From: Bacillota bacterium
Lineage (GTDB): Bacteria > Bacillota > Clostridia > Christensenellales > CAG-138
Direction of reading: 5' to 3'
Assembly (NCBI GenBank): GCA_023458355.1
Contig: JAEWZS010000103.1
Location: forward strand, 1-20,403
DNA: 20,403 nucleotides
Below the pieces are notes generated by a model, which had not been told where the DNA came from, searched no databases, and saw only the letters and a program-made list of their open reading frames with translations. This document shows, piece after piece, positions 7,267-14,952 of this stretch. A program made the translations under genes and the position numbers. Within the stretch, counting starts at the first letter, position 1. Each line of letters begins with the position of its first letter.

Positions 7267-8330
7267 ACGGTTTCACCGCTTAGCTTCGCGGCGCGTTCGG
7301 CTAAGTTAAGCGCGTCTAAAAGCTCATCCATATCCCCGTCGAGAAATGCTTCGAGCTTGTAGAGCGTAAGGTTAATACGATGGTCAGTCACGCGGCCTTG
7401 GGGGAAATTATAGGTACGGATGCGCTCGCTTCTATCGCCGCTTCCTACCATGCTGCGGCGTGAGGAGGACTCCTCCATCGCCTGTCTGCTCTGATAAAGC
7501 TCCATAAGACGGCTTTTTAAAACGCGCATAGCCTTATCGCGGTTTTTAAGCTGGCTTCTTTCGTCCTGGCACTGCACAACAAGCCCCGTGGGTAGATGTG
7601 TTATGCGTATAGCGCTTTCGGTCTTGTTGACATGCTGGCCGCCAGCGCCACCGCTTCGGTAGGTGTCAATCTGAAGGTCCTTTTGGTCTATTTCGACCTC
7701 CACGTCCTCGGCTTCGGGCATAACGGCAACGGTGGCAGCACTCGTGTGTATGCGGCCCTGCGACTCGGTTTCGGGGACACGCTGCACGCGATGCACGCCG
7801 CTTTCAAATTTCATGCGCGAATAAGCGCCTTTACCAGAAAGAGAGAGGATAACTTCTTTCACACCGCCCATGTCCGCAAGGCTTTCGCTCAAGTATTCGC
7901 TCTTATAGCCGTGGCGCTCAGCATAGCGCTGGTACATGCGCAATAAATTCGCGCCGAACAGCGCCGCCTCCTCGCCACCCGTGCCTGCACGTATCTCAAT
8001 AATAACGTTTTTATCGTCGTTTTTATCCTTAGGCAGAAGCAATATCTTGATGCTTTCTTCTATGTCGGTAAGCTTATCGCTGAGGCTTTCAATCTCCGCA
8101 TGGATGAGCTCTTTCATATCTGCGTCTGCGTCGTGCAGCATGGATTTGCAGCCGTCCAACTCGTCACGCACAGCTACATAATCGTTATAGGCGGTTACAA
8201 GTTCCTCAAGTGAGGCATGTTCCTTGATGAGTTCACGCCAGCGTGATTGATCGCTCATCGCGTCCGGCGAGCTTAAAAAAAGCGTAAGTTCGTCGTATCG
8301 CGCTTTGATGGATTTGAGCCTTTCGAGCAT
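7263..8330 (-). CDS. prfA: Peptide chain release factor 1
   Basis: RF1 recognises UAA and UAG stop codons on the ribosome and triggers release of the peptide. The 355-residue protein is full length. It has the PxT codon-recognition tripeptide (PET, 186-188, within VQRVPETESQGRIHTS) and the universal GGQ motif (230-232, in GGAGGQHVNKTES), whose glutamine is the usual methylation target of PrmC. PxT rather than SPF marks RF1 instead of RF2. The start is ATG 8328-8330, with AAAGGAGG 9 nt upstream; this ribosome site overlaps the stop of the CapA-like gene. It is followed by tsaC with a 4-bp overlap. Its substrate partner PrmC is encoded two genes upstream. Confidence 0.98.
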   Translation of the reverse strand: MLERLKSIKARYDELTLFLSSPDAMSDQSRWRELIKEHASLEELVTAYNDYVAVRDELDGCKSMLHDADADMKELIHAEIESLSDKLTDIEESIKILLLPKDKNDDKNVIIEIRAGTGGEEAALFGANLLRMYQRYAERHGYKSEYLSESLADMGGVKEVILSLSGKGAYSRMKFESGVHRVQRVPETESQGRIHTSAATVAVMPEAEDVEVEIDQKDLQIDTYRSGGAGGQHVNKTESAIRITHLPTGLVVQCQDERSQLKNRDKAMRVLKSRLMELYQSRQAMEESSSRRSMVGSGDRSERIRTYNFPQGRVTDHRINLTLYKLEAFLDGDMDELLDALNLAERAAKLSGETV

Positions 8331-8345
8331 GACGTTTTGCCTCCT

Positions 8346-9677
8346 TTATCCAATTAGAGAAGCGGCATCTGTACCGCAGATTTTTATCACATATTTACGC
8401 GCCTTCAAAACGTCCTCCAAAAGCTTCTCGTCAGGCATTTCGAAGGCAGCAACGGTGGATGTGTCCTCATAGCATGGCAGCGTTTGATGAAGCCTAACGC
8501 CTGTGGAGAGACTTTGCTTCGCACACAAAACGGGGAGGTAGCTCGTTTCCTTTAAAAACGCAGTGCCGCCCTCATCGCGTGCGAGTGTGAGACGCACAAA
8601 AAGGCCGTAGTCCTCGGGCGATGGAGACATGTTGGAAATGAAGTTGCCGAGCGACCATACAACAAGTGCTTTTACGCTTTTGCTGTCTCGCTCAACTTCC
8701 ACGTATTCGATGGGCTGTACCACATGCGGGTGTGAGCCGATTATGGCATCTGCACCCCATTGAATAAGCTTATTGGCGGTGCGCTTCTGCCGTGAATTGG
8801 GGTAGTTTTCAAATTCATCACCCCAATGCGCGCAAACTATTATAAACTCCGCACCCTCTTTGTGGCAAGCGGCGATATCGCTTTTTACGCGTTCCTCCTT
8901 ATCATTTAGCCGCGCCACAGCAAACGAGCGCGCATCACCTTTTAATAAACCATCCTTGGAGTTGACGCTTTCGGTCGCTGCTACAATGCCGATTTTAAAG
9001 CCGTTCATGTCGATGACAAGCGGTTCTTGGCGTGCCTGTTCGGAGGAAAATGTCCCTGTTTGAAAAAGCCCGGCTTCGTGTATTGCTTCCGTGGTGCGGC
9101 AAAGCCCGTCATAACCGCGGTCCAGGCAATGGTTGTTGGCGGTTGTGAGAACGTCAAACCCTAGTGTTTTAAGATTATAGGCGAGCGCATCGGGTGCATT
9201 GAAACTTTGATAAGGAGGTATCGTTGGGGATGGGTTAAGCTCACTCGGAGGTTCCTGTGTGGCGCGAGGTTTAGAGTAGCCTGCATCCTCTCCGGCAAAC
9301 GCACCTTCGAAATTACCGCACATCAAATCGACACTCTCAAACAGCGTTTGCATAGGTGCAAAGCTTCGGGTAAAATCATAGCCCGAATCGGTTTTTGCAG
9401 TTTTGATCTGCGTTTCCATCATGAGTATGTCGCCCACAAAGCCCAATATCGCCTCTTTGGGCGGTTCCGGAGAAGGGGAAGGCGTAGAAGGCGGTACGAC
9501 TGTTTTAGAAGGAGAAAACGATGGTGCAATCGATGGGGATGGTAGCAGGGTAAGCGATGTGGGTACTTCCGTTATTTCTAAATAAACAGGGGTGCCAGCG
9601 GGGACAAACACAGGAGAGGCGCAGCCTGACAACATCAAAACAGCACATAAAAAAAGCGCGCATTTTAACCGTGCCAT
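8346..9677 (-). CDS. CapA-family (PGA_cap) lipoprotein, metallophosphatase-like
   Basis: The predicted protein has 443 residues and starts at ATG 9675-9677, where MARLKCALFLCAVLMLSGC gives a signal peptide and lipobox with Cys19; GGGGGT upstream serves as ribosome site. The frame extends 21 codons further, but that would precede the signal. A Pro/Ser/Thr-rich linker (about 45-73) leads to a CapA-type domain. Its metal-binding pattern is D83 (GDILM), N122/E124 (NFEG), N181-N182-H183, H284 (AHWG) and H316/H318 (GSHPHVVQP). CapA proteins take part in poly-gamma-glutamate capsule synthesis, but many members are uncharacterised surface phosphodiesterase-like proteins. No capB or capC is present here, so a capsule role is not supported. 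It sits between prmC and prfA, an unusual place for an exported protein. Confidence 0.9.
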   Translation of the reverse strand: MARLKCALFLCAVLMLSGCASPVFVPAGTPVYLEITEVPTSLTLLPSPSIAPSFSPSKTVVPPSTPSPSPEPPKEAILGFVGDILMMETQIKTAKTDSGYDFTRSFAPMQTLFESVDLMCGNFEGAFAGEDAGYSKPRATQEPPSELNPSPTIPPYQSFNAPDALAYNLKTLGFDVLTTANNHCLDRGYDGLCRTTEAIHEAGLFQTGTFSSEQARQEPLVIDMNGFKIGIVAATESVNSKDGLLKGDARSFAVARLNDKEERVKSDIAACHKEGAEFIIVCAHWGDEFENYPNSRQKRTANKLIQWGADAIIGSHPHVVQPIEYVEVERDSKSVKALVVWSLGNFISNMSPSPEDYGLFVRLTLARDEGGTAFLKETSYLPVLCAKQSLSTGVRLHQTLPCYEDTSTVAAFEMPDEKLLEDVLKARKYVIKICGTDAASLIG

Positions 9678-9703
9678 AAAAACGTACCCCCAAAGTATCG
9701 AAA

Positions 9704-10531
9704 TTACCCGTTCACTACCACAACGCGGTCGATTTTGCACAAATCTTTAACAGTATAGGCGTTATCAAAAAGCTTACATACATCACTTGCCTGCTTTTCG
9801 CCTACTTCCATAAGGAGCGCGCCGTTGGGCGCAAGATACGCCTTATACGTGTCTCTAATTCGGCGATAAAACATAAGCCCGTCTTCGCCACCATCGAGTG
9901 CGATGCGCGGCTCAAACTTTACCTCTTTTTGAAGGGTATCGAGCGTATCGGTTTGAATATACGGAGGATTTGTGACGATGATATCAAACCGCTCCGAAAC
10001 GGCGGAAAATAAGTCCCCCTCGGAAAGCTTTGTGAAAACGCCGTTACGCTCGGCGTTTTTCTGTGCAAGCGTAAGGCATAGGGGGCTTATGTCCGCAAGT
10101 GTGACGCACACGTCGGAAAGCTTAGCAAGGCTTATGCCGATACAGCCTGTGCCGCAGCATAAATCGAGCGCAGTTTTGTACTTGCGTTCTTTTATAAGCT
10201 TAAGCGCATGCTCCGCGAGCGTCTCGGTGTCCTGGCGAGGAATAAGAGCACCGCTTTTTACATAAAACGGAAGCCCCATAAATTCCCATTCGCCCAATAT
10301 ATACTGCAATGGTTCGCCGCTTAGCCGCCGCGCTAAATATGCCCTGAGCGTTCTTTCCCGAGCCTCGGGCATAGGGGAAGCGTAAAGGGATATAAGCTCG
10401 CTATTTGAAATGCGAAGCGCATGACAGAGTAAAAGCCGCGCCTGCTGCGCGGCTTCTTCTTTGGCAATAGGAAGGAGAGCCTCGCTTAAGGAGGCGAGTG
10501 TAGCAAAAACGGTTTTTTGCACGGCCGTCAT
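9704..10531 (-). CDS. prmC: Peptide chain release factor N5-glutamine methyltransferase
   Basis: PrmC methylates the glutamine of the GGQ motif in release factors, using S-adenosylmethionine. The 275-residue protein has the N-terminal helical substrate-binding domain (about 1-80) and a class I methyltransferase fold. Motif I is DLCCGTGCIGIS (123-134) and the catalytic motif is NPPY (188-191). The ATG overlaps the stop of the DUF1385 gene (ATGA), so the two are translationally coupled. The gene is normally adjacent to prfA; here a CapA-like gene separates them by about 1.4 kb. Confidence 0.96.
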   Translation of the reverse strand: MTAVQKTVFATLASLSEALLPIAKEEAAQQARLLLCHALRISNSELISLYASPMPEARERTLRAYLARRLSGEPLQYILGEWEFMGLPFYVKSGALIPRQDTETLAEHALKLIKERKYKTALDLCCGTGCIGISLAKLSDVCVTLADISPLCLTLAQKNAERNGVFTKLSEGDLFSAVSERFDIIVTNPPYIQTDTLDTLQKEVKFEPRIALDGGEDGLMFYRRIRDTYKAYLAPNGALLMEVGEKQASDVCKLFDNAYTVKDLCKIDRVVVVNG

Positions 10532-11472
10532 GATGCCTTACACGCCTCGCCTTGCTGCGGCTCATGGCTCATAGCGAGGTTGAACGAGGTGATGGCAACC
10601 TCTATCATTAGAGGCTCCGGCTCGGAGGTGGTGATATATTGCAGCGCCATGCCCGGCGCACGAATGATTTTTGTAAGGACGTTGTCGTATTTTGCGGCGA
10701 TGCGAAGAAGCTCATAGGAGATGCCCGCCACCACCGGCAAAAAGATGAGGCGGCTTATAATGCGAACAAAAAAGTTATCGCCCCAGCCCACGACCGCAAA
10801 GAACAAAATGGATACCGCCATCACGAGAAACATATAGTTGGTGCCGCAGCGCGGATGGAGGCGCGAATGTTTTTGCGCGTTTTCCACGGTAAGATCTTCT
10901 TCAGCCTCGTAGCAGGCAATGGTTTTATGCTCCGCGCCGTGGTACATAAATACGCGTTTTACGTCTTTAATACTCGCACAGAATAAAATGTAGCCGATGA
11001 ATATCAAAAGGCGCACGAAGCCCTCCGTGAGGCTTTTCCAAACGGGTGCAGCTTCGGGAAGGAGGCGAAACAGCAGCGAACTTGCAAGCGTAGGCAGAAC
11101 AAAAAACAGCCCCACCGAAAGCGCTATGGCAAGTAGCACGGCAAGCCCCATCACGATTTTTTCGATATCTTTGCCGAGTGTTTTCGCAAGCCATTTTTCA
11201 AATTTGGTGGGTTCCTCGTCGAACGATTCACCAGCTAGCTCCGCCGAGCGCGAAAGCGTTCGCATACCTGTCGTGAGCGATTCGATAAACACCACCACAC
11301 CGCGCACAAAAGGGAACCCGTAAAATGTGCCTTTTTTCGCTTTAGAACCGCCGGGTGTGTATTCACTTTCGATGGTTCCGTCCGGCTTTCTGACCGCCAT
11401 GGCAATTCCTGAAGGGGATTTCATCATCACGCCCTCCATCACCGCCTGGCCGCCGATCGTACATTTCTTCAT
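10528..11472 (-). CDS. DUF1385 (YqhQ-like) membrane protein
   Basis: This 314-residue protein is of the DUF1385 family, function unknown. The hallmark N terminus GGQAVMEGVMM (8-18) is present, followed by membrane segments around 108-138 and 152-168. A motif-rich stretch then contains YHGAEHKTI (177-185) and HPRCGTNY (206-213), followed by further membrane segments about 213-250. The conserved His/Glu/Cys residues could bind a metal, but that is inference. The start is ATG 11470-11472, with AAAGG 7 nt upstream; the frame extends 31 codons further but that part has no ribosome site and includes the promoter. It is the first gene of the operon and overlaps prmC by 4 bp, a pairing I recall from other clostridia. 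Confidence 0.9.
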   Translation of the reverse strand: MKKCTIGGQAVMEGVMMKSPSGIAMAVRKPDGTIESEYTPGGSKAKKGTFYGFPFVRGVVVFIESLTTGMRTLSRSAELAGESFDEEPTKFEKWLAKTLGKDIEKIVMGLAVLLAIALSVGLFFVLPTLASSLLFRLLPEAAPVWKSLTEGFVRLLIFIGYILFCASIKDVKRVFMYHGAEHKTIACYEAEEDLTVENAQKHSRLHPRCGTNYMFLVMAVSILFFAVVGWGDNFFVRIISRLIFLPVVAGISYELLRIAAKYDNVLTKIIRAPGMALQYITTSEPEPLMIEVAITSFNLAMSHEPQQGEACKAS

Positions 11473-11503
11473 AAAAAACCTTTCGATATTCGTAACTTGA
11501 ACC

Positions 11504-11509
11504 ATTATA
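11504..11509 (-). promoter_or_regulatory. Extended -10 promoter of the DUF1385-prmC-prfA-upp operon
   Basis: On the minus strand TGCTATAAT is a perfect extended -10. No good -35 is visible at 17 bp, as expected for extended -10 promoters. The start point would fall near 11497, giving a leader of about 25 nt that contains the AAAGG ribosome site. Confidence 0.65.
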
Positions 11510-11597
11510 GCACAGAATCCATCGCATATAAGGAACGCACTGTGAAAAAAGATTGAAAAACCCATTTTGGGGTAAGAATAGATGCGAGGTGATGAAG

Positions 11598-12302
11598 ATG
11601 AACAAAAAGGAAAAAATTAGGCTATTTTTAAAGGAAAAGGGTATTTATCTTGTACTCATGGTATGCGTTGCGGCGGTGGGGCTGGCGGCGGCGTTTGTTT
11701 TTGTGCCGCAGCTTCAAAAGGAGCCAATGCCTACCGAGGATTTAAGCCCGGTTTCAGGCAGCGATGACGAGAGCCTTGCATCGGTTACGACACCTGTTCC
11801 GACAATGATGCCGACACCTACTTTGATACCGGACTTTACGCCTGCGGGTACCCCTAAGCCGACGTCTACGCCAAAGCTTAAAGCTGCGGCACCCGTTGAG
11901 GGAGATATCATATGGGGATTTGCAGTCAACGAGCTCATATTCTCGCGTACACTTGAACAGTGGATGACCCATAGCGGCGTGGATATCGCAAGCCCCTTGG
12001 GCTCTGAAGTACATGCTGTGTATTCGGGCACTGTGGAGAATGTGTTTAAAGACGATCAGCTCGGTATCACGGTGGTCATGAAGCACCAAAACGATATGGT
12101 AACCGTATACGCAAATCTCAAAGCGGAGCCTCCTGTCAAGAAGGGACAGAAGTTGAACGCGGGTACGCTTTTAGGGTATGTGGGAGATACCGCCATAAGT
12201 GAGTGCGGGGATCAAAGCCACCTACACTTTGAGCTTCACGTAAAAGACGAACCGGTCGATCCCAACACCTACGTATTGTTCAAAAAGACGCCGACAGAAT
12301 AG
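11598..12302 (+). CDS. spoIIQ: SpoIIQ-like membrane-anchored M23 protein
   Basis: This 234-residue protein has a basic cytoplasmic N terminus, one membrane segment (about 17-36), a Pro/Thr-rich linker (62-95) and an M23/LytM domain (about 105-226). SpoIIQ is made in the forespore and joins the mother-cell SpoIIIA complex across the intermembrane space during engulfment. Size and plan fit clostridial SpoIIQ. Zinc ligands H125 and D129 (HSGVD) and H210, plus the catalytic-type H208 (HLHFE), are intact. The His of the usual YAH motif is Asn173 (YANL), which from memory is common in clostridial SpoIIQ-type proteins. The start ATG 11598 has GAGGTG 6 nt upstream; ATG 11592 is too close. It ends in TAG, the only amber terminus among the complete genes. 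No spoIIID is adjacent, so a general M23 protein remains possible. Confidence 0.65.
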   Translation: MNKKEKIRLFLKEKGIYLVLMVCVAAVGLAAAFVFVPQLQKEPMPTEDLSPVSGSDDESLASVTTPVPTMMPTPTLIPDFTPAGTPKPTSTPKLKAAAPVEGDIIWGFAVNELIFSRTLEQWMTHSGVDIASPLGSEVHAVYSGTVENVFKDDQLGITVVMKHQNDMVTVYANLKAEPPVKKGQKLNAGTLLGYVGDTAISECGDQSHLHFELHVKDEPVDPNTYVLFKKTPTE

Positions 12303-12324
12303 AGGTTGTTTCAAAGAAGACAGT

Positions 12325-12384
12325 AAACGTCATGCTCCGATTTGGTATCTTTAAGGATGCTGCAGCGGAGTATGGCGTTTTTAT
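12325..12384 (+). terminator. Intrinsic terminator after the SpoIIQ-like gene
   Basis: AAACGTCATGCTCCG (12325-12339) pairs with CGGAGTATGGCGTTT (12366-12380), 15 pairs including two G-U pairs in RNA. A T-rich tail follows. The 26-nt loop can itself form a small ATC/GAT hairpin. Confidence 0.75.
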
Positions 12385-12432
12385 TTGCCATATGCACATA
12401 GCTTATCTCCCATTTTGCTCCATGCATTCTTG

Positions 12433-12441
12433 TGCTATAAT
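12433..12441 (+). promoter_or_regulatory. Extended -10 promoter of the glycosyltransferase gene, predicted leaderless
   Basis: TGCTATAAT (12433-12441) is a perfect extended -10. Only 6 nt separate it from the ATG at 12448, so transcription should begin at or beside the start codon. No Shine-Dalgarno sequence is present. The -35 region (TTTTGC near 12413) is weak. Confidence 0.65.
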
Positions 12442-12447
12442 AACCTC

Positions 12448-13824
12448 ATGCAAAAAGCATCCAAAATTATAACCATCGTTTTGCTGTGCGCGTTTATCGC
12501 GCTGTTTGCGTTTTATGTTGCGAACAGCATGGCGAGCCCTTTGGGGATATTTGCTGCGGCGCTGTCGCTAGGTCTTTTCGGCGCATGTACGGCGTTTGTT
12601 GTGCCACGCTTTTTTACATCGCTTAAAACGGACGAGCCTCCGCTTCCAAACGCTATGCTTGGGCCGCGAAGTGCCAGATTTTCGCGTGTACATCCGTGGG
12701 CACAGATTGTCGTTGCGGTGCTTGTGTCGCGAATTTTCCTGTTTTTTATTGCATGGTTTATAAGCACACTTATTCAAGGCTATAAAGGAGGCATGCTTGA
12801 TACGCTTGAGTCGCTCTGGTTAAGGACCGATTCGCCAAGCTATTTGGGCCTTGCCGAGCGTTGGTATGTAACCGAAGGCGACCCGCGCTTTCATATCGTC
12901 TTTTTCCCGTTTTATCCGGTGATGATACGGGCGTTTTCCTATATAACGGGTGGCTATTTTTCGTCCGCCATGCTCGTAAGCACAGTATGCGCTTCCATTG
13001 CCGCGGTGTATCTCTATGAGCTTTGTGCGCTTGAAATGCCGCGAAAAGGAGCGCTTCGCGCTGTTAAATACCTGTTTTTGCTGCCCGCTGCATTCTTTTT
13101 TGCTGCACCAATGACGGAAAGCCTATTTCTTCTGCTCTCTGTCGCGTCCATGTACTATCTTCGAAAAAAGCACGTGCTTGTTTCCTGCATCCTTGCCGCA
13201 CTCGCAGGCTTTACGCGCTCCGCGGGTATCCTTCTTCTTATCCCGATTGCGGTAGAGGGCATATTAAATCTTTCAAAATTGCATCGCGAAGGAAATAGAG
13301 CGGAATTTATAAAGGACCTTATAAAGCGTATTGCGTGCCTGCTCATCGTTCCGCTGGGTCTTATCGGCTATTTGTATATCAACTATGCCGTATGGGGTGA
13401 TCCGCTTACATTTTTGGAAGTGCAGCGCGACCACTGGGGACAGGGTTTAGGCTATTTCTTTAACACCGCTGCCTACCAGACCGATTATGCCGTCAACGCC
13501 GCAAAAACGGGCGATACACGCTTACTTTTCACGCTGTTCGTGCCAAACCTTATAGCGTCGTTTCTGTCGCTTAGCGTCATGGTATATGGTGCAAAAAATC
13601 TTCGGCCTTCGTATACGTTGTATTTCCTAGGCTATTTCGCGTTTTCTATCGGTGCAACATGGCTTTTGAGCGCACCGCGCTATCTTGCGGCCACGTTCCC
13701 GCTTCCGATTGCACTTTCTTACTTGACGAAACATAAGCGCGTCGACATACCCTTAACGATTTTACTCCTCCTTGTGCAATGCGCTTATTTAGGCGCGTAC
13801 GTACTGGGCGGGGCTGTGTATTGA
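12448..13824 (+). CDS. PIG-V-like (Mannosyl_trans2) multipass membrane glycosyltransferase
   Basis: This 458-residue protein has about ten membrane helices. It resembles the PIG-V/GT76-like family: a loop LRTDSPSYLGLAERWY after the second or third helix, in place of the usual W-x-x-WDS-x-W-Y motif, FFPFYPVMIR, and APMTESLFLLLS. Such enzymes transfer a sugar from a polyprenyl-phosphate donor to an acceptor outside the membrane. Donor and acceptor here are unknown. ATG 12448 is the only start that sits before the first membrane helix; the frame continues 21 codons upstream through the promoter to a TTG, which is implausible. No ribosome site precedes it, so leaderless translation is predicted. 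The stop overlaps the ribosome site of the following hydrolase gene. Confidence 0.85.
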   Translation: MQKASKIITIVLLCAFIALFAFYVANSMASPLGIFAAALSLGLFGACTAFVVPRFFTSLKTDEPPLPNAMLGPRSARFSRVHPWAQIVVAVLVSRIFLFFIAWFISTLIQGYKGGMLDTLESLWLRTDSPSYLGLAERWYVTEGDPRFHIVFFPFYPVMIRAFSYITGGYFSSAMLVSTVCASIAAVYLYELCALEMPRKGALRAVKYLFLLPAAFFFAAPMTESLFLLLSVASMYYLRKKHVLVSCILAALAGFTRSAGILLLIPIAVEGILNLSKLHREGNRAEFIKDLIKRIACLLIVPLGLIGYLYINYAVWGDPLTFLEVQRDHWGQGLGYFFNTAAYQTDYAVNAAKTGDTRLLFTLFVPNLIASFLSLSVMVYGAKNLRPSYTLYFLGYFAFSIGATWLLSAPRYLAATFPLPIALSYLTKHKRVDIPLTILLLLVQCAYLGAYVLGGAVY

Positions 13825-13838
13825 AAGGAGAACATACT

Positions 13839-14360
13839 TTGAATCGTATATTTATCGTTGTAGACATGCAAAACGACTTTATCACAGGTACATTGGGAAG
13901 TGACTACGCAAAAAAAATTGTGCCGCGTGTGGCTCAAAAGATAGAAGAGGCTCGTAAACGCTCAGATCATATCATTTACACGCAGGATACGCATGAAGAG
14001 AGCTACCTTGAGAGTTTCGAAGGCAAGCATCTTCCCGTTTCACACTGTATCCGTGGAAGCGAGGGCATTCAAATATATCCTTCGCTTACGCCAAAAGAAG
14101 GCGAAATCGTACTTGAAAAGCCAACTTTCGGTTCCGTAGAGCTGCCCGAGCTTTTAAAACCCTATATAAATCCCGATACCGTAATCGAGCTTTGCGGTGT
14201 ATGCACCGATATTTGCGTCGTTTCGAATGCGATTTTGCTGCGTGCACATTATCCGAACAACGAGATTGTCGTGGAAGCCGCCGCTTGTGCCGGCGTTACC
14301 CCGGAAAGCCACGACGCTGCTCTTACGACTATGCGGGCCTGCCAAATTTCCGTAGAATAA
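13839..14360 (+). CDS. Nicotinamidase-like cysteine hydrolase (isochorismatase superfamily)
   Basis: This 173-residue cytoplasmic hydrolase has the superfamily's Asp-Lys-Cys triad: Asp in VVDMQNDF near the N terminus, Lys in EKPTFGS and Cys in GVCTDICV. A TQDTH...LPVSHC segment supplies the Asp/His pattern used for metal binding in nicotinamidases. Deamidation of nicotinamide to nicotinate for NAD salvage is the best guess; other amides are possible. The start is an unusual TTG at 13839-13841, supported by AAAGGAG 8 nt upstream; the frame extending to 13779 runs back into the glycosyltransferase gene and is rejected. The gene lies 14 bp after that gene and is presumably co-transcribed, though no functional link is evident. 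A bidirectional terminator follows. Confidence 0.9.
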   Translation: MNRIFIVVDMQNDFITGTLGSDYAKKIVPRVAQKIEEARKRSDHIIYTQDTHEESYLESFEGKHLPVSHCIRGSEGIQIYPSLTPKEGEIVLEKPTFGSVELPELLKPYINPDTVIELCGVCTDICVVSNAILLRAHYPNNEIVVEAAACAGVTPESHDAALTTMRACQISVE

Positions 14361-14371
14361 GTAAAACATGC

Positions 14372-14399
14372 AAAAAGGCGCTCATCGAGCGCCTTTTTT
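14372..14399. terminator. Bidirectional intrinsic terminator
   Basis: AAAAAGGCGCTC (14372-14383) and GAGCGCCTTTTTT (14387-14399) form a tight hairpin with a 3-nt loop, flanked by A- and T-runs. It serves the converging hydrolase gene and the floA-locus gene. Confidence 0.92.
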
Positions 14400-14412
14400 G
14401 TGTGTCTTGTGT

Positions 14413-14934
14413 TTACCCGCGTCTAAGAGCCTTGGGCTTGCCTAAGATTTCTGCGTACAAAATTCCTTGTATCACAGCTTTGCGGTCTAAGCTTAGTGTT
14501 ACATCAGGCAATGCCTGCACCGTGTGAACCGTATCTTTCGTTGTTACTAAGCTCTGAACCACACTCAAACGTGGGGAGCCTATTTTACCCTCGCCTTCAC
14601 CGGAGCGCGATTGGCCTTCTACATCACCCATGCCCTCCGTGCTGATCCTTCCTTCGGAATCACCGATGCCTTCCGAGGAGGAAAATCTTCCTGCAGGGCC
14701 TTGGCAAAAAGGATCGCCGCTCGTGCTGCCCTCGCCGCGATACGCGTCTTCCATATAGTCGGGCGTTCCCCACATGGCAGACTGCCCCTCAGGCACACGG
14801 ACGTTCTCTTTGGCGCGCTGCTCAAAAGCGGCCCGCGCCTGCTCTTGCTTACGGCGCTGCTCGTTTTGCTGCTGCTTCTTCATATTGCTCACGACCACGC
14901 CTATGACGATCGCGATAATGATGATAACTTCCAT
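14413..14934 (-). CDS. Uncharacterised single-pass membrane protein of the floA locus
   Basis: I do not recognise a named family for this 173-residue protein. An N-terminal membrane segment (about 3-17, Ile/Val-rich) leads into a Gln/Arg/Glu-rich, probably coiled-coil stretch (about 19-43). A long low-complexity Gly/Ser/Glu middle (about 65-115) contains imperfect repeats of an EG-x-GD-x-EG type. The short C-terminal block DRKAVIQGILYAEILGKPKA looks like a folded or binding motif. The start is ATG 14934, with GGAGG 9 nt upstream. It is the third gene after nfeD and floA, 18 bp downstream of floA, so it is almost certainly co-transcribed. The coiled coil and C-terminal motif suggest a partner of flotillin assemblies; that is inference. 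Confidence 0.8.
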   Translation of the reverse strand: MEVIIIIAIVIGVVVSNMKKQQQNEQRRKQEQARAAFEQRAKENVRVPEGQSAMWGTPDYMEDAYRGEGSTSGDPFCQGPAGRFSSSEGIGDSEGRISTEGMGDVEGQSRSGEGEGKIGSPRLSVVQSLVTTKDTVHTVQALPDVTLSLDRKAVIQGILYAEILGKPKALRRG

Positions 14935-14952
14935 GCGGATTTACCTCCGCCC

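Noticed and set aside
8346..9677. CapA-like protein as evidence of a capsule locus
   Set aside because: No capB, capC or ligase genes are nearby; the gene sits in a translation operon.
11551..11580. Sigma-F-like promoter (GATTG, 15 bp, GGTAAGAATA) before the SpoIIQ-like gene
   Set aside because: The -10 matches the sigma-F pattern well, but the -35 is poor and the start point would fall inside the GAGGTG ribosome site at 11586. Geometry is doubtful, so it is not listed as a feature.
12300..12470. Possible readthrough of the TAG stop of the SpoIIQ-like gene (about 55 more open codons)
   Set aside because: The M23 domain is complete before the stop, the extension has no recognisable domain, and it crosses a terminator and the next gene's promoter.
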